Notes under the pieces: generated by a model
Databases searched by the model: none
Seen by the model: the letters and a program-made list of their open reading frames with translations, nothing else
What the model was told of the DNA's origin: nothing
Shown here: piece by piece, positions 9,099 through 17,062 of the stretch
How the letters are laid out: each line of letters starts with the position of its first letter
Position numbering within the stretch: the first letter of the stretch is position 1
Position numbers and translations under genes: made by a program
NCBI GenBank assembly: GCA_023409265.1
Contig: JAEYHZ010000039.1
Location: forward strand, 62,001-126,000
Direction of reading: 5' to 3'
Length of the DNA stretch: 64,000 nt
Origin: Bacillota bacterium
Lineage (GTDB): Bacteria; Bacillota; Clostridia; Acetivibrionales; DSM-1351

Positions 9099-9228
9099 AT
9101 TAGTTGTTTATCAATTTTACCGGTAAAATAAAAAAAGGCTTGAAGATTATACATCCCAAACCCTGTTTTTTTATTAAATTAACGTTTTGTGCTAGTTGGT
9201 TGATCAATTTTACAAGAAAAAATGGTTA
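9099..9228. repeat. Imperfect direct repeat pair at the end of the BMC operon
   Basis: TAGTTGTTTATCAATTTTAC (from 9101) and TAGTTGGTTGATCAATTTTAC (from 9193) are near-identical direct repeats about 92 bases apart. Each follows a CGTT element. They bracket the likely terminator of the microcompartment operon. Origin unknown; they may mark an old insertion or duplication. Confidence 0.4.
9131..9178 (-). terminator. Probable terminator of the microcompartment operon
   Basis: An A7-GGCTTG ... CAAACC-CTG-T7 arrangement gives a short stem with one mismatch, flanked by A and T runs, about 140 bases downstream of the last operon gene. The stem is weak, so confidence is limited. Confidence 0.45.
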
Positions 9229-9318
9229 AATTATATGCCTGCCGCAGACTGTGATTCCTTTCGGTATTTCAGGAAAAGAAGCTGCGCAAACCGGAACTCT
9301 GTTTATCCTTACATTTTT

Positions 9319-10485
9319 CTAGAAAGCTTGTTGATACACTTCAATCACCTGTTCCATAGCAGGTATAACCCTGTTGCTGGGCATACAGGTATCCTTCAGT
9401 GCCAGCTCGGCCAAAGCAGGGAAATCTTTTGAGTTGACTCCTTTAAGGAGACTCAGCTTTTCAGGTATTCCTACTGTTTTGCATAATTTTTTGATTTCCC
9501 TGATACTTTCACTTGCTGCCCGCTTTGGCCCTCCCCACTCAAGACCTTTTAGCCCAAGGGCTCCTGCTATTTTCCCGAACAGTGGCTGTATGTCATTGTT
9601 CCTGCTGTTAAACTCCAGCACATACGGCAATAATACCGCATTACATACTCCATGGGGAAGATTATAAAAACCTCCCAGAGAGTGGGCCATTGCGTGCACC
9701 ATTCCAAGCCCGGAATTTGAAAATGCTATTCCGGCGGTATAAGCCGCATATGCCATTATTGTCCGGGCTTCTACATCATTTCCGTTTGAAACGGCCTCAG
9801 GCAAATACTTATGAATTGCTGAAATTGACCACAATGCATCTTTATCGGTGAAAGGAGTTGCATATCTGGATAATACGGCTTCCACTGCATGGGTCATTGC
9901 ATCCATGCCCGTTGCAGCTGTGAGAGCAGGAGGCATTGAAATCATATAATCAACATCATTTACTACAATGTCCACAATACAGTTTGTATCCACCATGACC
10001 ATCTTGGAATTTCTCTTCTTATCGGTAATTACATAAAAGCTGGTTACCTCAGAGCCGGTTCCCGCCGTTGTATTGATAGCTACAATCGGAAGACCCTTTT
10101 TTGATGATTTATTAACCCCCTCGTAATCAGTAACACTTCCTCCATTTGTAATCAGAATACTGACTGCTTTACATGCGTCAATTGGGGAGCCTCCTCCTAG
10201 AGCCACCAGAAAATCAGGTTTTATTTCCTTAGCTGCATCAACGCAGGTATTTACAACATCCACCGTGGGATTGGGCTCTACTCCGTAATATATAAAGCTG
10301 TGGATTTCCGCCTCTTTAAGCTTGTCGCAAACTCTCTGTGCCGTTCCGCTTTCATATAAAAACCCGTCTGTAATCACAAGAGCCCTTTTGTATCCCCGCT
10401 TTTTAACTTCCTGGGGTAACTGATTTATGGCGCCCTGACCAAAGCAGCTGGTTTGTACAAGGTTTACTCTCTGTGCGTTTTCCAT
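9319..10485 (-). CDS. Iron-containing alcohol dehydrogenase of the microcompartment operon
   Basis: A 388-residue group III NAD(P)-dependent alcohol dehydrogenase, close to the FucO/propanediol-dehydrogenase type. The GGGSPID nucleotide loop lies at 97-103. The four metal ligands are visible: Asp195 and His199 (MDAMTHAVEA), His264 (GMVHAMAHSLGG) and His278 (NLPHGVCNA). In metabolosomes such enzymes reduce the aldehyde to an alcohol and regenerate NAD+ for the aldehyde dehydrogenase; here the aldehyde would be acetaldehyde or methylthioacetaldehyde. It is the last gene of the operon and begins 13 bases after the CoA-transferase beta stop. No clear encapsulation helix is seen, so lumen location is uncertain. 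Confidence 0.93.
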   Translation of the reverse strand: MENAQRVNLVQTSCFGQGAINQLPQEVKKRGYKRALVITDGFLYESGTAQRVCDKLKEAEIHSFIYYGVEPNPTVDVVNTCVDAAKEIKPDFLVALGGGSPIDACKAVSILITNGGSVTDYEGVNKSSKKGLPIVAINTTAGTGSEVTSFYVITDKKRNSKMVMVDTNCIVDIVVNDVDYMISMPPALTAATGMDAMTHAVEAVLSRYATPFTDKDALWSISAIHKYLPEAVSNGNDVEARTIMAYAAYTAGIAFSNSGLGMVHAMAHSLGGFYNLPHGVCNAVLLPYVLEFNSRNNDIQPLFGKIAGALGLKGLEWGGPKRAASESIREIKKLCKTVGIPEKLSLLKGVNSKDFPALAELALKDTCMPSNRVIPAMEQVIEVYQQAF

Positions 10486-10498
10486 TTACCCACCTCAT

Positions 10499-11221
10499 TT
10501 ATGCAAACTCTATATTCCTGTAATCATTGGGATCTATTTTACTTAACAACACCAGTTCTTCCTTTGTAGGCGCGGGTGTTTCCCTGATATTTATATAACG
10601 GATGTCAAATCCGGTATTTTCTGCAACTTCCTCAATGCTTGATGTAGGATGTATACTGTCCAAAAGCAGTTCTCCCTTGTACATCTTAAATACGCATAAA
10701 GGTGTGACTATTTTGTCAATGTTTCCTCTGGTGGTTACAAAATCAACCTTATTTACAAAAGTGCGTTTATCATGCTTTGTTCTCCAGATAATAGCCCTTT
10801 TTGCCGTAGGAATCAGGACCGCACTTCCGGCTCCGCCGGGCATTCTTACTTTCGGCTTGTGGTAATCCCCAATAACTGATGCATTTACATTACCTTTGTT
10901 ATCAAACTGAATACCACTCAGAAAGGCTATATCCAGGCCACCCCTCATGGAAAGGTCGAAGATTTCCGACAGCGGGAAATTGGCTGTAGCCCCTGTCATA
11001 AGCTCGTTTCCTGCACTTGTATACTTCTGCAGATTTTTCATCTCCGGGTCAACTCCACCGGGAATATTAAGGTGTACAGCATCGGGAGCATGCAGTGCCT
11101 TGGCAAGCAGGACGGCAATCATAGGCATGTGTGATGAAACCCCATGGAATACAGTATTACCATTTTTGATTTCTCTTGCAAGTGCGCATACCATTATGTC
11201 ACAAATACGTAGATTATCCAT
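10499..11221 (-). CDS. CoA-transferase family I, subunit B
   Basis: About 240 residues. IRICDIMVCALAREIKNG-like N-terminus, then LDIAFLSGIQFDNKGNVN and MPGGAGSAVLIPTAKRAI match the beta chain of glutaconate/IpdAB-type CoA-transferases. Such enzymes move CoA between carboxylates. I place the start at the ATG at 11221 (MDNLRICD), because the GGGGGA site is then six bases away; an upstream ATG would leave no spacing. The gene overlaps subunit A by eight bases. Its position in a metabolosome operon suggests recovery of CoA from the acyl-CoA product, or acid activation. The usual catalytic glutamate motif of subunit B is not obvious, so activity cannot be assumed. Confidence 0.82.
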   Translation of the reverse strand: MDNLRICDIMVCALAREIKNGNTVFHGVSSHMPMIAVLLAKALHAPDAVHLNIPGGVDPEMKNLQKYTSAGNELMTGATANFPLSEIFDLSMRGGLDIAFLSGIQFDNKGNVNASVIGDYHKPKVRMPGGAGSAVLIPTAKRAIIWRTKHDKRTFVNKVDFVTTRGNIDKIVTPLCVFKMYKGELLLDSIHPTSSIEEVAENTGFDIRYINIRETPAPTKEELVLLSKIDPNDYRNIEFA

Positions 11222-12035
11222 TGCCATTCCCCCTGTCCTTTTTTTCATATGCCGATAAGTAATCGGTTAATCCGGACATGTCCTTCAGCAGTTTAAAGCC
11301 TTCTATGGATTTCCTGTCAATATCGTAATGTCCGGCACAGGAGCACGGATTTGCTCCTCCGGGTACATGAACTACCGCCGATACCATAAAGTGGGGGATA
11401 TCTGCTTTATCTTCACTTTGCAGGAAGCTGGCTCTGGAAATAATTTTTTCTGCAGATACTATCACTTTTTTTGATGCCTTTGCCAGTAAGATATCATCAA
11501 ATTTTGGCCCCTGAATTCTGACATTCCCCTGCTCATCCGCTTCCTGTACGTGGATAATTGTCACATCGGGAGTTATTGCTCTTACGACAGTAACCTTTTC
11601 ACTGCCAAAAGGATTATCTATTCTGGTAAAATAATCATTTACTTCAATAAGGTCTCCCGCTGCCAGCCCTTTAACCGGCATAAACGGAACACCGCAGGCA
11701 GAAGCTCTCAAAGCACACATAACCGTATAACATGCATGTTCATTTCCTTTTACCCTGCCATCCTGAACTGCTTTTCTATAATGATTTGCCAGAGAAAACT
11801 CACTTTCGTAGCTGATAAAGCCTGCATCTACGCTTTCCAGGCATTCTCCGAAACAAAGCATGTCCACATCCATGGCTCCAGCAGTCTTAACTGCCTTCAG
11901 CTTTTTTTTCCGTGCCCTTACTATTTCTCTGACTAAAGCCATGGGAGCTCTGTGAAGCACATTTCCGCCAATTCCCAAAACATCTCCATCATTAATTAAG
12001 CCCACTGCATCTTCAATTGTAATTAATTTGCCCAC
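11214..12035 (-). CDS. CoA-transferase family I, subunit A
   Basis: A 273-residue alpha chain, starting at a GTG (MGKLITIEDAVGLINDGDVL) with GAGGGGG seven bases upstream. GDVLGIGGNVLHRAPMALVREI corresponds to the family's N-terminal CoA-binding region, and EVNDYFTRIDNPFGSEKVTVVRAI and VIIHVQEADEQGNVRI-like segments match the glutaconate CoA-transferase A fold. Both subunits are adjacent and overlap, as expected for an A2B2 enzyme. CoA-transferases are not part of the classical Pdu or Eut core, so this is a distinctive accessory of this locus. Confidence 0.85.
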   Translation of the reverse strand: MGKLITIEDAVGLINDGDVLGIGGNVLHRAPMALVREIVRARKKKLKAVKTAGAMDVDMLCFGECLESVDAGFISYESEFSLANHYRKAVQDGRVKGNEHACYTVMCALRASACGVPFMPVKGLAAGDLIEVNDYFTRIDNPFGSEKVTVVRAITPDVTIIHVQEADEQGNVRIQGPKFDDILLAKASKKVIVSAEKIISRASFLQSEDKADIPHFMVSAVVHVPGGANPCSCAGHYDIDRKSIEGFKLLKDMSGLTDYLSAYEKKDRGNGNG

Positions 12036-12107
12036 TCATATACCCCCTCTTTGTGGTTTACAGGCATGCAGCACCCCGGTGGTATTAAACAATCTAGTGT
12101 TTATAAA

Positions 12108-13439
12108 CTATTTTGCAGCGTTGCACGCAATGTGAATGGCATCCCATACACCTGCAAAAGGCGGCGCATATACAAAATCCAGCATTCCCAGCTCGTCGGT
12201 TGTCATGTTGTTATGGATGGCTGTTGCAAAGCAGTCAATACGGAGAACGGCTCCTTTTTGACCCGCCGAATGAGCCCCCAGAATTTTTTTCGTACCGGCT
12301 TCATATATCAATTTAATGGTTATAGGGGTTTGACCCGGGTAGTATCCCGGATGATCATAAGCATTGATAATTACCGTTTTATAGTTGAATTTCAACCTTT
12401 TGGCATCGTGTTCCGAAAGTCCGGTTCTCCCTAACTCCATATTGCATACTTTGATTGCTGCTGAGCCTAAAGCCCCTACATACTTCTGATGTGCCCCTGC
12501 AATATTATCTCCTGCAATACGGCCGCATTTATTTGCTACCGTACCCAGGGGCAGGAATACATTTTCCTTCATAAGTTTGTGATAAACCAGAGCACAATCC
12601 CCTGCCGCCCAAACATCCGGCAGAGAAGTTCTCATTTCTCTGTCAACAACTATGGCTCCATTAGGTGCCAGGTGAATTCCCGTACCGTTCAGGAAAGCTG
12701 TTGCAGGCCTAACACCTATAGCCAATATAACAAGGTCTGCTCTATACTCTCCCTTGTCAGTGACAACAGATTCCACCCTGTCTGTTCCTTTGAGTCCGAC
12801 CACTCTTTCACCGGTTTTGAGGTCAACCCGGTGATTTACCAGCTCTTCTTCGGCAAGCTTTGCTATTTCCTCATCAAAAGGCATCAAAATTCTATCTGCA
12901 AATTCAATTACAGTTACCTTTTTACCAAGATTTAAAAATGCATCAGCTGTTTCTATCCCGATATATCCGCCGCCCACAATAACCACATTGTTGATATGTT
13001 CATTTTGTGTGAAGTTTTTAAGCCATATCCCGTCCTCCAGGGTTTTAAGCTGGTATACACCATATAGGTCTATTCCGGGAATAGGCGGTTTTACAGCAAC
13101 GGCACCCGTTCCGATCATCAGCCTGTCATAGGTATCAATAAAAGTGTCGCCTGTGGAATGATTTCTGACCAGTACTTTTTTCTCCTCAGGTACTAACTTT
13201 AACACTTCGCAGTTAGTATGAGCTTTTATTCCCATTCCCTCAAACTGATCTTTGGTTCTTGCAATCATCCGGGTGTAATCATCATTGAAGCCTCCGACAT
13301 AATATGGAAGTCCACATGCGCCATAGGATAAAAAATCACCTTTTTCATAAACTACTACTTCCGCATCTTTATCCAATCTTTTAATTTTGGAAGCCGCCGA
13401 CATTCCGGCAGCCACTCCGCCGATTACAATGACTTTCAT
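12108..13439 (-). CDS. CoA-disulfide reductase / NADH oxidase-like flavoprotein
   Basis: A 443-residue pyridine nucleotide-disulfide reductase. VIVIGGVAAGMSAASKIKR is the FAD-binding Rossmann motif, Cys42 in SYGACGLPYYVGG is the single redox cysteine of the CoADR/Nox subfamily, VVIVGGGYIGIETADAF is the NAD(P)H site, and VWAAGDCALV is the second FAD motif. There is no C-terminal rhodanese domain. It starts in a four-base overlap with the upstream solute-binding-like gene. In this operon it could keep CoA reduced, reduce per/polysulfides, or reoxidise NADH. With a possibly methylthio-bearing substrate, a thiol-linked role is attractive but unproven. Confidence 0.85.
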   Translation of the reverse strand: MKVIVIGGVAAGMSAASKIKRLDKDAEVVVYEKGDFLSYGACGLPYYVGGFNDDYTRMIARTKDQFEGMGIKAHTNCEVLKLVPEEKKVLVRNHSTGDTFIDTYDRLMIGTGAVAVKPPIPGIDLYGVYQLKTLEDGIWLKNFTQNEHINNVVIVGGGYIGIETADAFLNLGKKVTVIEFADRILMPFDEEIAKLAEEELVNHRVDLKTGERVVGLKGTDRVESVVTDKGEYRADLVILAIGVRPATAFLNGTGIHLAPNGAIVVDREMRTSLPDVWAAGDCALVYHKLMKENVFLPLGTVANKCGRIAGDNIAGAHQKYVGALGSAAIKVCNMELGRTGLSEHDAKRLKFNYKTVIINAYDHPGYYPGQTPITIKLIYEAGTKKILGAHSAGQKGAVLRIDCFATAIHNNMTTDELGMLDFVYAPPFAGVWDAIHIACNAAK

Positions 13440-14590
13440 AATGGACTCCTTTCCTCAAGAGCCTTAATTCTGCCTCTGGCATCACTAAGTGCGCAGGCAG
13501 CTTCTTTTTCCCCAATAAAGGCTTTATATATTTCTTCATATAAAATACCGTTTTTTATCTGGGCCTGCTCTATTCCCATAAACGGACGGGCATGCTTTTC
13601 TATCATTTCAAGCTGTACCCCATACCAGGGATGCCTGTCCATTCCTTCAACATAATTGCTCTTCCTGACAGGTGCTCCGCAATAGGAGCCCACAAGATTA
13701 TCCACCTGTTTAGAACGCAAATAATTTAAAAATTCCATTGCCTTTGCTTTATTTTTACTGGTCTTTGCTATACCAAAAGACCATGTTACATTCCACGCCG
13801 TATCAAAAGTGGAAAAGCCCAGGTCTTCAACACTTTCAAATTCTCTGTTCACAACACCCAGCTGTCCCGACCAGGTTACTGCCATAGCAGCTTTTTTATC
13901 TACCAGTATATCTTTTATTTCATCGTTGCCGAATGTATTTGTATTGGCAGGTGCATAAGATTTCAAGTTCAAATATTTTACCAGTCCGGATTCCATACTG
14001 CCGATATTGCAGATTACCCTGCTGCCGTCAAATTGGTATACATCAAAACCTGTACTTCTTAAGTAAGGCAGTGCATCCAATAATATTTCAGACGGATGCG
14101 CCTTCAGCGCGATGGGGGCTGACAGTCCGCTTTCTACAAGCTTTTGCGTTATGTTAATAAATTCATCTGTAGAAATAACTGGTTCAGGAAGTTTTCCAAG
14201 TACACCTTTTAAGATGCTTTTTCGATAGACGATCATATGCCCGTCACAAAAAGACGGTGAAAGATAGGTTATACCCTGGTACTGCATTTCTTCCGAAATA
14301 ACCGGTAAAATATCTTCAAAATCATAAGACATGGGTTCAAGATACTGCTTTTGAACAAATTCGGCCAGCCAGAGATGTCCGGCCACCATGATAATATCAT
14401 AAGGTGCTTCACCGTTAAAGGTCTTCAGCATTGTCCCGGAATATCTATCCCAGGGTATAATATCAAATTCTACTGAGACCGAATCGTCATTATACATGTC
14501 CAATATTCCGTATTTTTTGTCAATATACACATCAACCGCCGGATCATTCACTGCCAGAACCTTTAAAATAATTTTTTCATCTGTATTCAT
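13436..14590 (-). CDS. Leaderless family-1 solute-binding-protein homologue inside the BMC operon
   Basis: 384 residues with the fold pattern of extracellular solute-binding protein family 1: PYDIIMVAGHLWLAEFV, ITYLSPSFCDGHMIVYRKSIL, MAVTWSGQLGVVNREF, GIAKTSKNKAKAMEFLNYL. It begins MNTDEKIILKVLAVND with no signal peptide or lipobox, so it should remain in the cytoplasm. It lies nine bases after the EutN gene and overlaps the flavoprotein start by four bases, so it is firmly within the metabolosome operon, far from the importer genes. It may bind a pathway intermediate or serve as an adaptor or chaperone. The family call is good; the role is unknown. Confidence 0.75.
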   Translation of the reverse strand: MNTDEKIILKVLAVNDPAVDVYIDKKYGILDMYNDDSVSVEFDIIPWDRYSGTMLKTFNGEAPYDIIMVAGHLWLAEFVQKQYLEPMSYDFEDILPVISEEMQYQGITYLSPSFCDGHMIVYRKSILKGVLGKLPEPVISTDEFINITQKLVESGLSAPIALKAHPSEILLDALPYLRSTGFDVYQFDGSRVICNIGSMESGLVKYLNLKSYAPANTNTFGNDEIKDILVDKKAAMAVTWSGQLGVVNREFESVEDLGFSTFDTAWNVTWSFGIAKTSKNKAKAMEFLNYLRSKQVDNLVGSYCGAPVRKSNYVEGMDRHPWYGVQLEMIEKHARPFMGIEQAQIKNGILYEEIYKAFIGEKEAACALSDARGRIKALEERSPL

Positions 14591-14598
14591 AGGCCATA

Positions 14599-14859
14599 TT
14601 ACCTTTCCAACTGCGGTTCTTCATCGAGAATTCCTACAATAATTGCATCAATAGGTACCTGCTTATCCAACGCATATTGAGTGGTGTTATCAGTTGTAAT
14701 CAGCACAGTTTCACCAAAGCCTGCACCTAATGTATCAGCGGCAACGAAAACTTCTTCCTGGTTTCCAAATAACGGCCTGATCATTAGAAGCTTATAGCCT
14801 GTGAGATTTTGATACTTCCTTGTGGAAAACACATTTCCAATTACCTTCCCAATAATCAT
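14599..14859 (-). CDS. BMC vertex protein (EutN/CcmL family, pentamer)
   Basis: 86 residues starting MIIGKVIGNVFSTRKYQNLTGY, then KLLMIRPL, VAADTLGAGFGETVLITTDN and PIDAIIVGILDE. This is the EutN/CcmL/BMC-P fold, whose pentamers cap the vertices of the icosahedral shell. The length is typical (85-100). It is the only BMC-P gene in the window. AGGGGTGA ribosome site. It lies between the phosphotransacylase and the leaderless binding protein. Confidence 0.93.
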   Translation of the reverse strand: MIIGKVIGNVFSTRKYQNLTGYKLLMIRPLFGNQEEVFVAADTLGAGFGETVLITTDNTTQYALDKQVPIDAIIVGILDEEPQLER

Positions 14860-14878
14860 TTCTCATCACCCCTGATAA

Positions 14879-15547
14879 TTACTGACATTTTTCTATTCTT
14901 AAGCGTTGCCCCTGAGCCAGGTTAAAGGCATTTGCATCATCAGTGTCTACATGGAAATCAAGCTTATGACTCTTGCCGGCTCTGATAACTACATTGCTCA
15001 TCTTCCCGCCTTTGGCACCCTCTACTATAACATTTACAATATCCTTATCCCTTAAATTGAACCTTTGCGCTTCTTCCTCCGACATGTGTATATGTCTTTC
15101 CGCAATGATAACTCCGTAAGGAACATATACCTCTCCGGCCGGTCCTTTTAAGGTAATTCCCGGAGTTCCCTCCAAATCACCGGATCCGCGCACAGGTGCC
15201 TTAATCCCCAGTCTTCTGGCCTCAGATGCCGAAAGCTCAATTTGAGTATGAGGCCGGATTGGTCCCAGAATCCGCACGTCCTTAATACTTCCTTTGGGAC
15301 CTGTTATTTCAATTTTTTCATTGGCTGCGAACTGGCCGGGCTGGCTTAGGTCTTTAAAAGCAGTGAGCTTAAAGCCTTTACCAAACAATATCTCAAGGTG
15401 TTCCTGTGACAGGTGTACATGCCTTGCAGATATTCCTACCGGAACAGTATATTCGTTTTTCTCAATTTCTTTTATTTCTCTGATTACCAATTCGGTTATA
15501 AAGGCAGCTAATTTTTCTTTATCCATATGCATACAACCATTTTTCAC
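14879..15547 (-). CDS. pduL: Phosphate propanoyltransferase (PduL-type phosphotransacylase)
   Basis: About 222 residues. It converts acyl-CoA plus phosphate to acyl-phosphate plus CoA, recycling CoA in the lumen and allowing ATP formation by a kinase outside. Two beta-barrel repeats are visible, with metal-binding VGISARHVHLS near the N-terminus and AERHIHMSEEEAQRF in the second repeat, plus the conserved HVDTDDANAF ending. The N-terminal stretch MDKEKLAAFITELVIREI is amphipathic and may act as an encapsulation helix. Several starts compete (GTG 15556, ATG 15553, GTG 15547, ATG 15526). I prefer GTG 15547, eight bases after AAGGGG. Confidence 0.92.
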   Translation of the reverse strand: MKNGCMHMDKEKLAAFITELVIREIKEIEKNEYTVPVGISARHVHLSQEHLEILFGKGFKLTAFKDLSQPGQFAANEKIEITGPKGSIKDVRILGPIRPHTQIELSASEARRLGIKAPVRGSGDLEGTPGITLKGPAGEVYVPYGVIIAERHIHMSEEEAQRFNLRDKDIVNVIVEGAKGGKMSNVVIRAGKSHKLDFHVDTDDANAFNLAQGQRLRIEKCQ

Positions 15548-15644
15548 GCCCATCACCCCTTAGTTTCCCTCCATAGCAATAGAAAAAAGTTTTTCAGGGG
15601 TTGTTGCAGAAACACTGGAATTTTGCAGCAGCCCCCTTGAACTA

Positions 15645-15920
15645 TTACTCTGCTGCAGGCAGCAGTATATTTGCAATATCGGAATGCGGTCTAGGTATAA
15701 CATGAACTGCTACTACCTCTCCCAATCTTGATGCAGCTTCCGCACCACTTTCAGTTGCTGCCTTAACTGCTCCAACATCTCCCTGAACAATAACTGTGAC
15801 CAATCCCGAACCTATTTTCTCAGTTCCTATTAATTTTACTTCTGCAGCCTTTAGCATAGCGTCTCCTGCTTCGATAGCAGCTACCAATCCTCTTGTTTCA
15901 ATCATTCCAACAGCTTTCAT
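15645..15920 (-). CDS. BMC-H shell hexamer protein (PduA/EutM-like)
   Basis: 91 residues beginning MKAVGMIETRGLVAAIEAGD, with the KIGSG pore loop and the VIPRPHSDIANILL ending. This is a canonical single-domain BMC protein that forms the hexagonal facets. Its ribosome site, AGGAGG, lies inside the last Arg-Arg codons of the preceding BMC gene and the two genes overlap by four bases, so translation is coupled. It is very similar to the 90-residue shell protein at 16585-16857, apparently a local duplication. Confidence 0.96.
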   Translation of the reverse strand: MKAVGMIETRGLVAAIEAGDAMLKAAEVKLIGTEKIGSGLVTVIVQGDVGAVKAATESGAEAASRLGEVVAVHVIPRPHSDIANILLPAAE

Positions 15921-16546
15921 TTTTTCTTCCTCCTCGTATTAGGTTTTTGTTGTGCTTCCACATTTGCAGATATCTGCGTTACTTGTGCTTTTTGGGTAGT
16001 TTTGTGCTTTACAGTTATATCTTCCGCTAACGTTCCATTATTCTTCAGTGTTGAGCTATCCTTCAGTGCTTTGACTGCCTTTGGTACTGTATCTGTCTTT
16101 GGTGAGATACCTTTCTTCTGCGTTGTTATACCCTTCTGTACAGTATCCACCTTTGGTGTTGTATTATCTTTTGGTGTTGTATCAGCTTCAGGTGCTGTAT
16201 CTTCTTTTATTGGTGTATCTACCTTCAGCTGCTTTTGCTCAGGCTGATTTTTTCTTCCCTTGTTAAAAAGCTTCATAATCTGGGGATGAGGGCTTGGTAT
16301 TGCGACTGCTATTTTAATATTTTTCTTTCCAACCCTGCTTCCCATTTCCAAGGCCGTTTCAATTGCCGACTGGACAGCCGAAGTTTCCCCGCCTACAATG
16401 ATGCTTACCAGCCTTCCGCCCAGCAATTTCTCACATCGGATAAGTGTAACCTCCGAGGCTTTGAGCATTTCATCCAGTACAATAACCGCATTTGTATAGA
16501 AACTGATTTCCACAATACCAATAGCATTATATTTAGAATTAATCAT
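15917..16546 (-). CDS. BMC-domain shell protein with long Lys/Thr/Asp-repeat tail
   Basis: 209 residues. Residues 1-95 are a BMC domain: AIGIVEISFYTNAVIVLDEM, LIRCEKLLGGRLVSIIVGG, AVAIPSPHPQIMKLF. The rest is a low-complexity, mostly hydrophilic tail of about 115 residues. It has degenerate units of roughly 8-11 residues (for example DTTPKDNTT, PKVDTVQKG, PKTDTVPKA) and ends in RRKKK. PduK- and EutK-like shell proteins also carry C-terminal extensions, but I see no Fe-S or helix-turn-helix motif here. The tail could be a disordered tether to cargo, nucleic acid or cytoskeleton. It lacks the GSG pore loop, having KLLGGR instead. Confidence 0.85.
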   Translation of the reverse strand: MINSKYNAIGIVEISFYTNAVIVLDEMLKASEVTLIRCEKLLGGRLVSIIVGGETSAVQSAIETALEMGSRVGKKNIKIAVAIPSPHPQIMKLFNKGRKNQPEQKQLKVDTPIKEDTAPEADTTPKDNTTPKVDTVQKGITTQKKGISPKTDTVPKAVKALKDSSTLKNNGTLAEDITVKHKTTQKAQVTQISANVEAQQKPNTRRKKK

Positions 16547-16584
16547 AAGCTTTGTCCTTTAGATCCTGTTTAGGCTCATAGTGA

Positions 16585-16857
16585 TTACTTTATTGCAGGA
16601 AGAATTTTAGCTATATCGTCATGGGGTCTTGGTATTACATGTTCACAAACAAGTTCTCCCAATCTGGATGCAGCTGCCGCACCTGCTTCTACTGCAGCTT
16701 TAACCGCACCTACTTCTCCCTTTACAATAACAGTTACAAGTCCCGAACCAATTTTTTCAGTCCCTACAATTTCTACACCTGCTGCTTTGAGCATAGCGTC
16801 TGCTGCTTCAATAGAGGCAGTTAATCCTCTTGTTTCTATTAATCCGATTGCTGTCAT
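16585..16857 (-). CDS. BMC-H shell hexamer protein (PduA/EutM-like)
   Basis: 90 residues, MTAIGLIETRGLTASIEAAD, pore loop KIGSG, ending HVIPRPHDDIAKILPAIK. A major facet protein of the microcompartment and a paralogue of the 91-residue protein downstream. GGGAGGGTGAG is a strong ribosome site. The gene is separated from the preceding BMC gene by an unusual palindromic element of about 180 bases, which may set the stoichiometry of shell proteins. Confidence 0.96.
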   Translation of the reverse strand: MTAIGLIETRGLTASIEAADAMLKAAGVEIVGTEKIGSGLVTVIVKGEVGAVKAAVEAGAAAASRLGELVCEHVIPRPHDDIAKILPAIK

Positions 16858-16879
16858 GTTCTCACCCTCCCGTAGGTTT

Positions 16880-17060
16880 AGGCATGATTAAATAATAACT
16901 TCCCCAATTTAAGGCGGCTATTTTCCGCCAATACGACCTTGTCGAAAAGCACTGCTTCGCAGTACTTCGTTGCAATAAAGCAATTATTGCGCCTTCCTCC
17001 GCCTTGTCTTGACGAAAAATATCTCGCCTTAAAAGGTCGTTTTATTATTTAATCTTGCCT
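16880..17060. repeat. MITE-like palindromic element between shell genes
   Basis: The ends are inverted repeats: AGGCATGATTAAATAATAAC at 16880-16899 and a near-complement GTTTTATTATTTAATCTTGCCT at 17039-17060. Inside are a second pair, TTTAAGGCG (16908-16916) and CGCCTTAAA (17026-17034), and hairpins GGCGG/CCGCC, AGCACTGC/GCAGTACT and GCAATAA/TTATTGC. The element fills the gap between two co-oriented shell genes. It may be a miniature mobile element, or a folded intercistronic RNA affecting the genes downstream. No coding content. Confidence 0.6.
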
Positions 17061-17062
17061 TA

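Noticed and set aside
16002..16247. Plus-strand hydrophobic frames opposite the repeat tail of the BMC protein
   Set aside because: They arise from the complement of Lys/Thr/Asp-rich codons and have no start signal or known motif.
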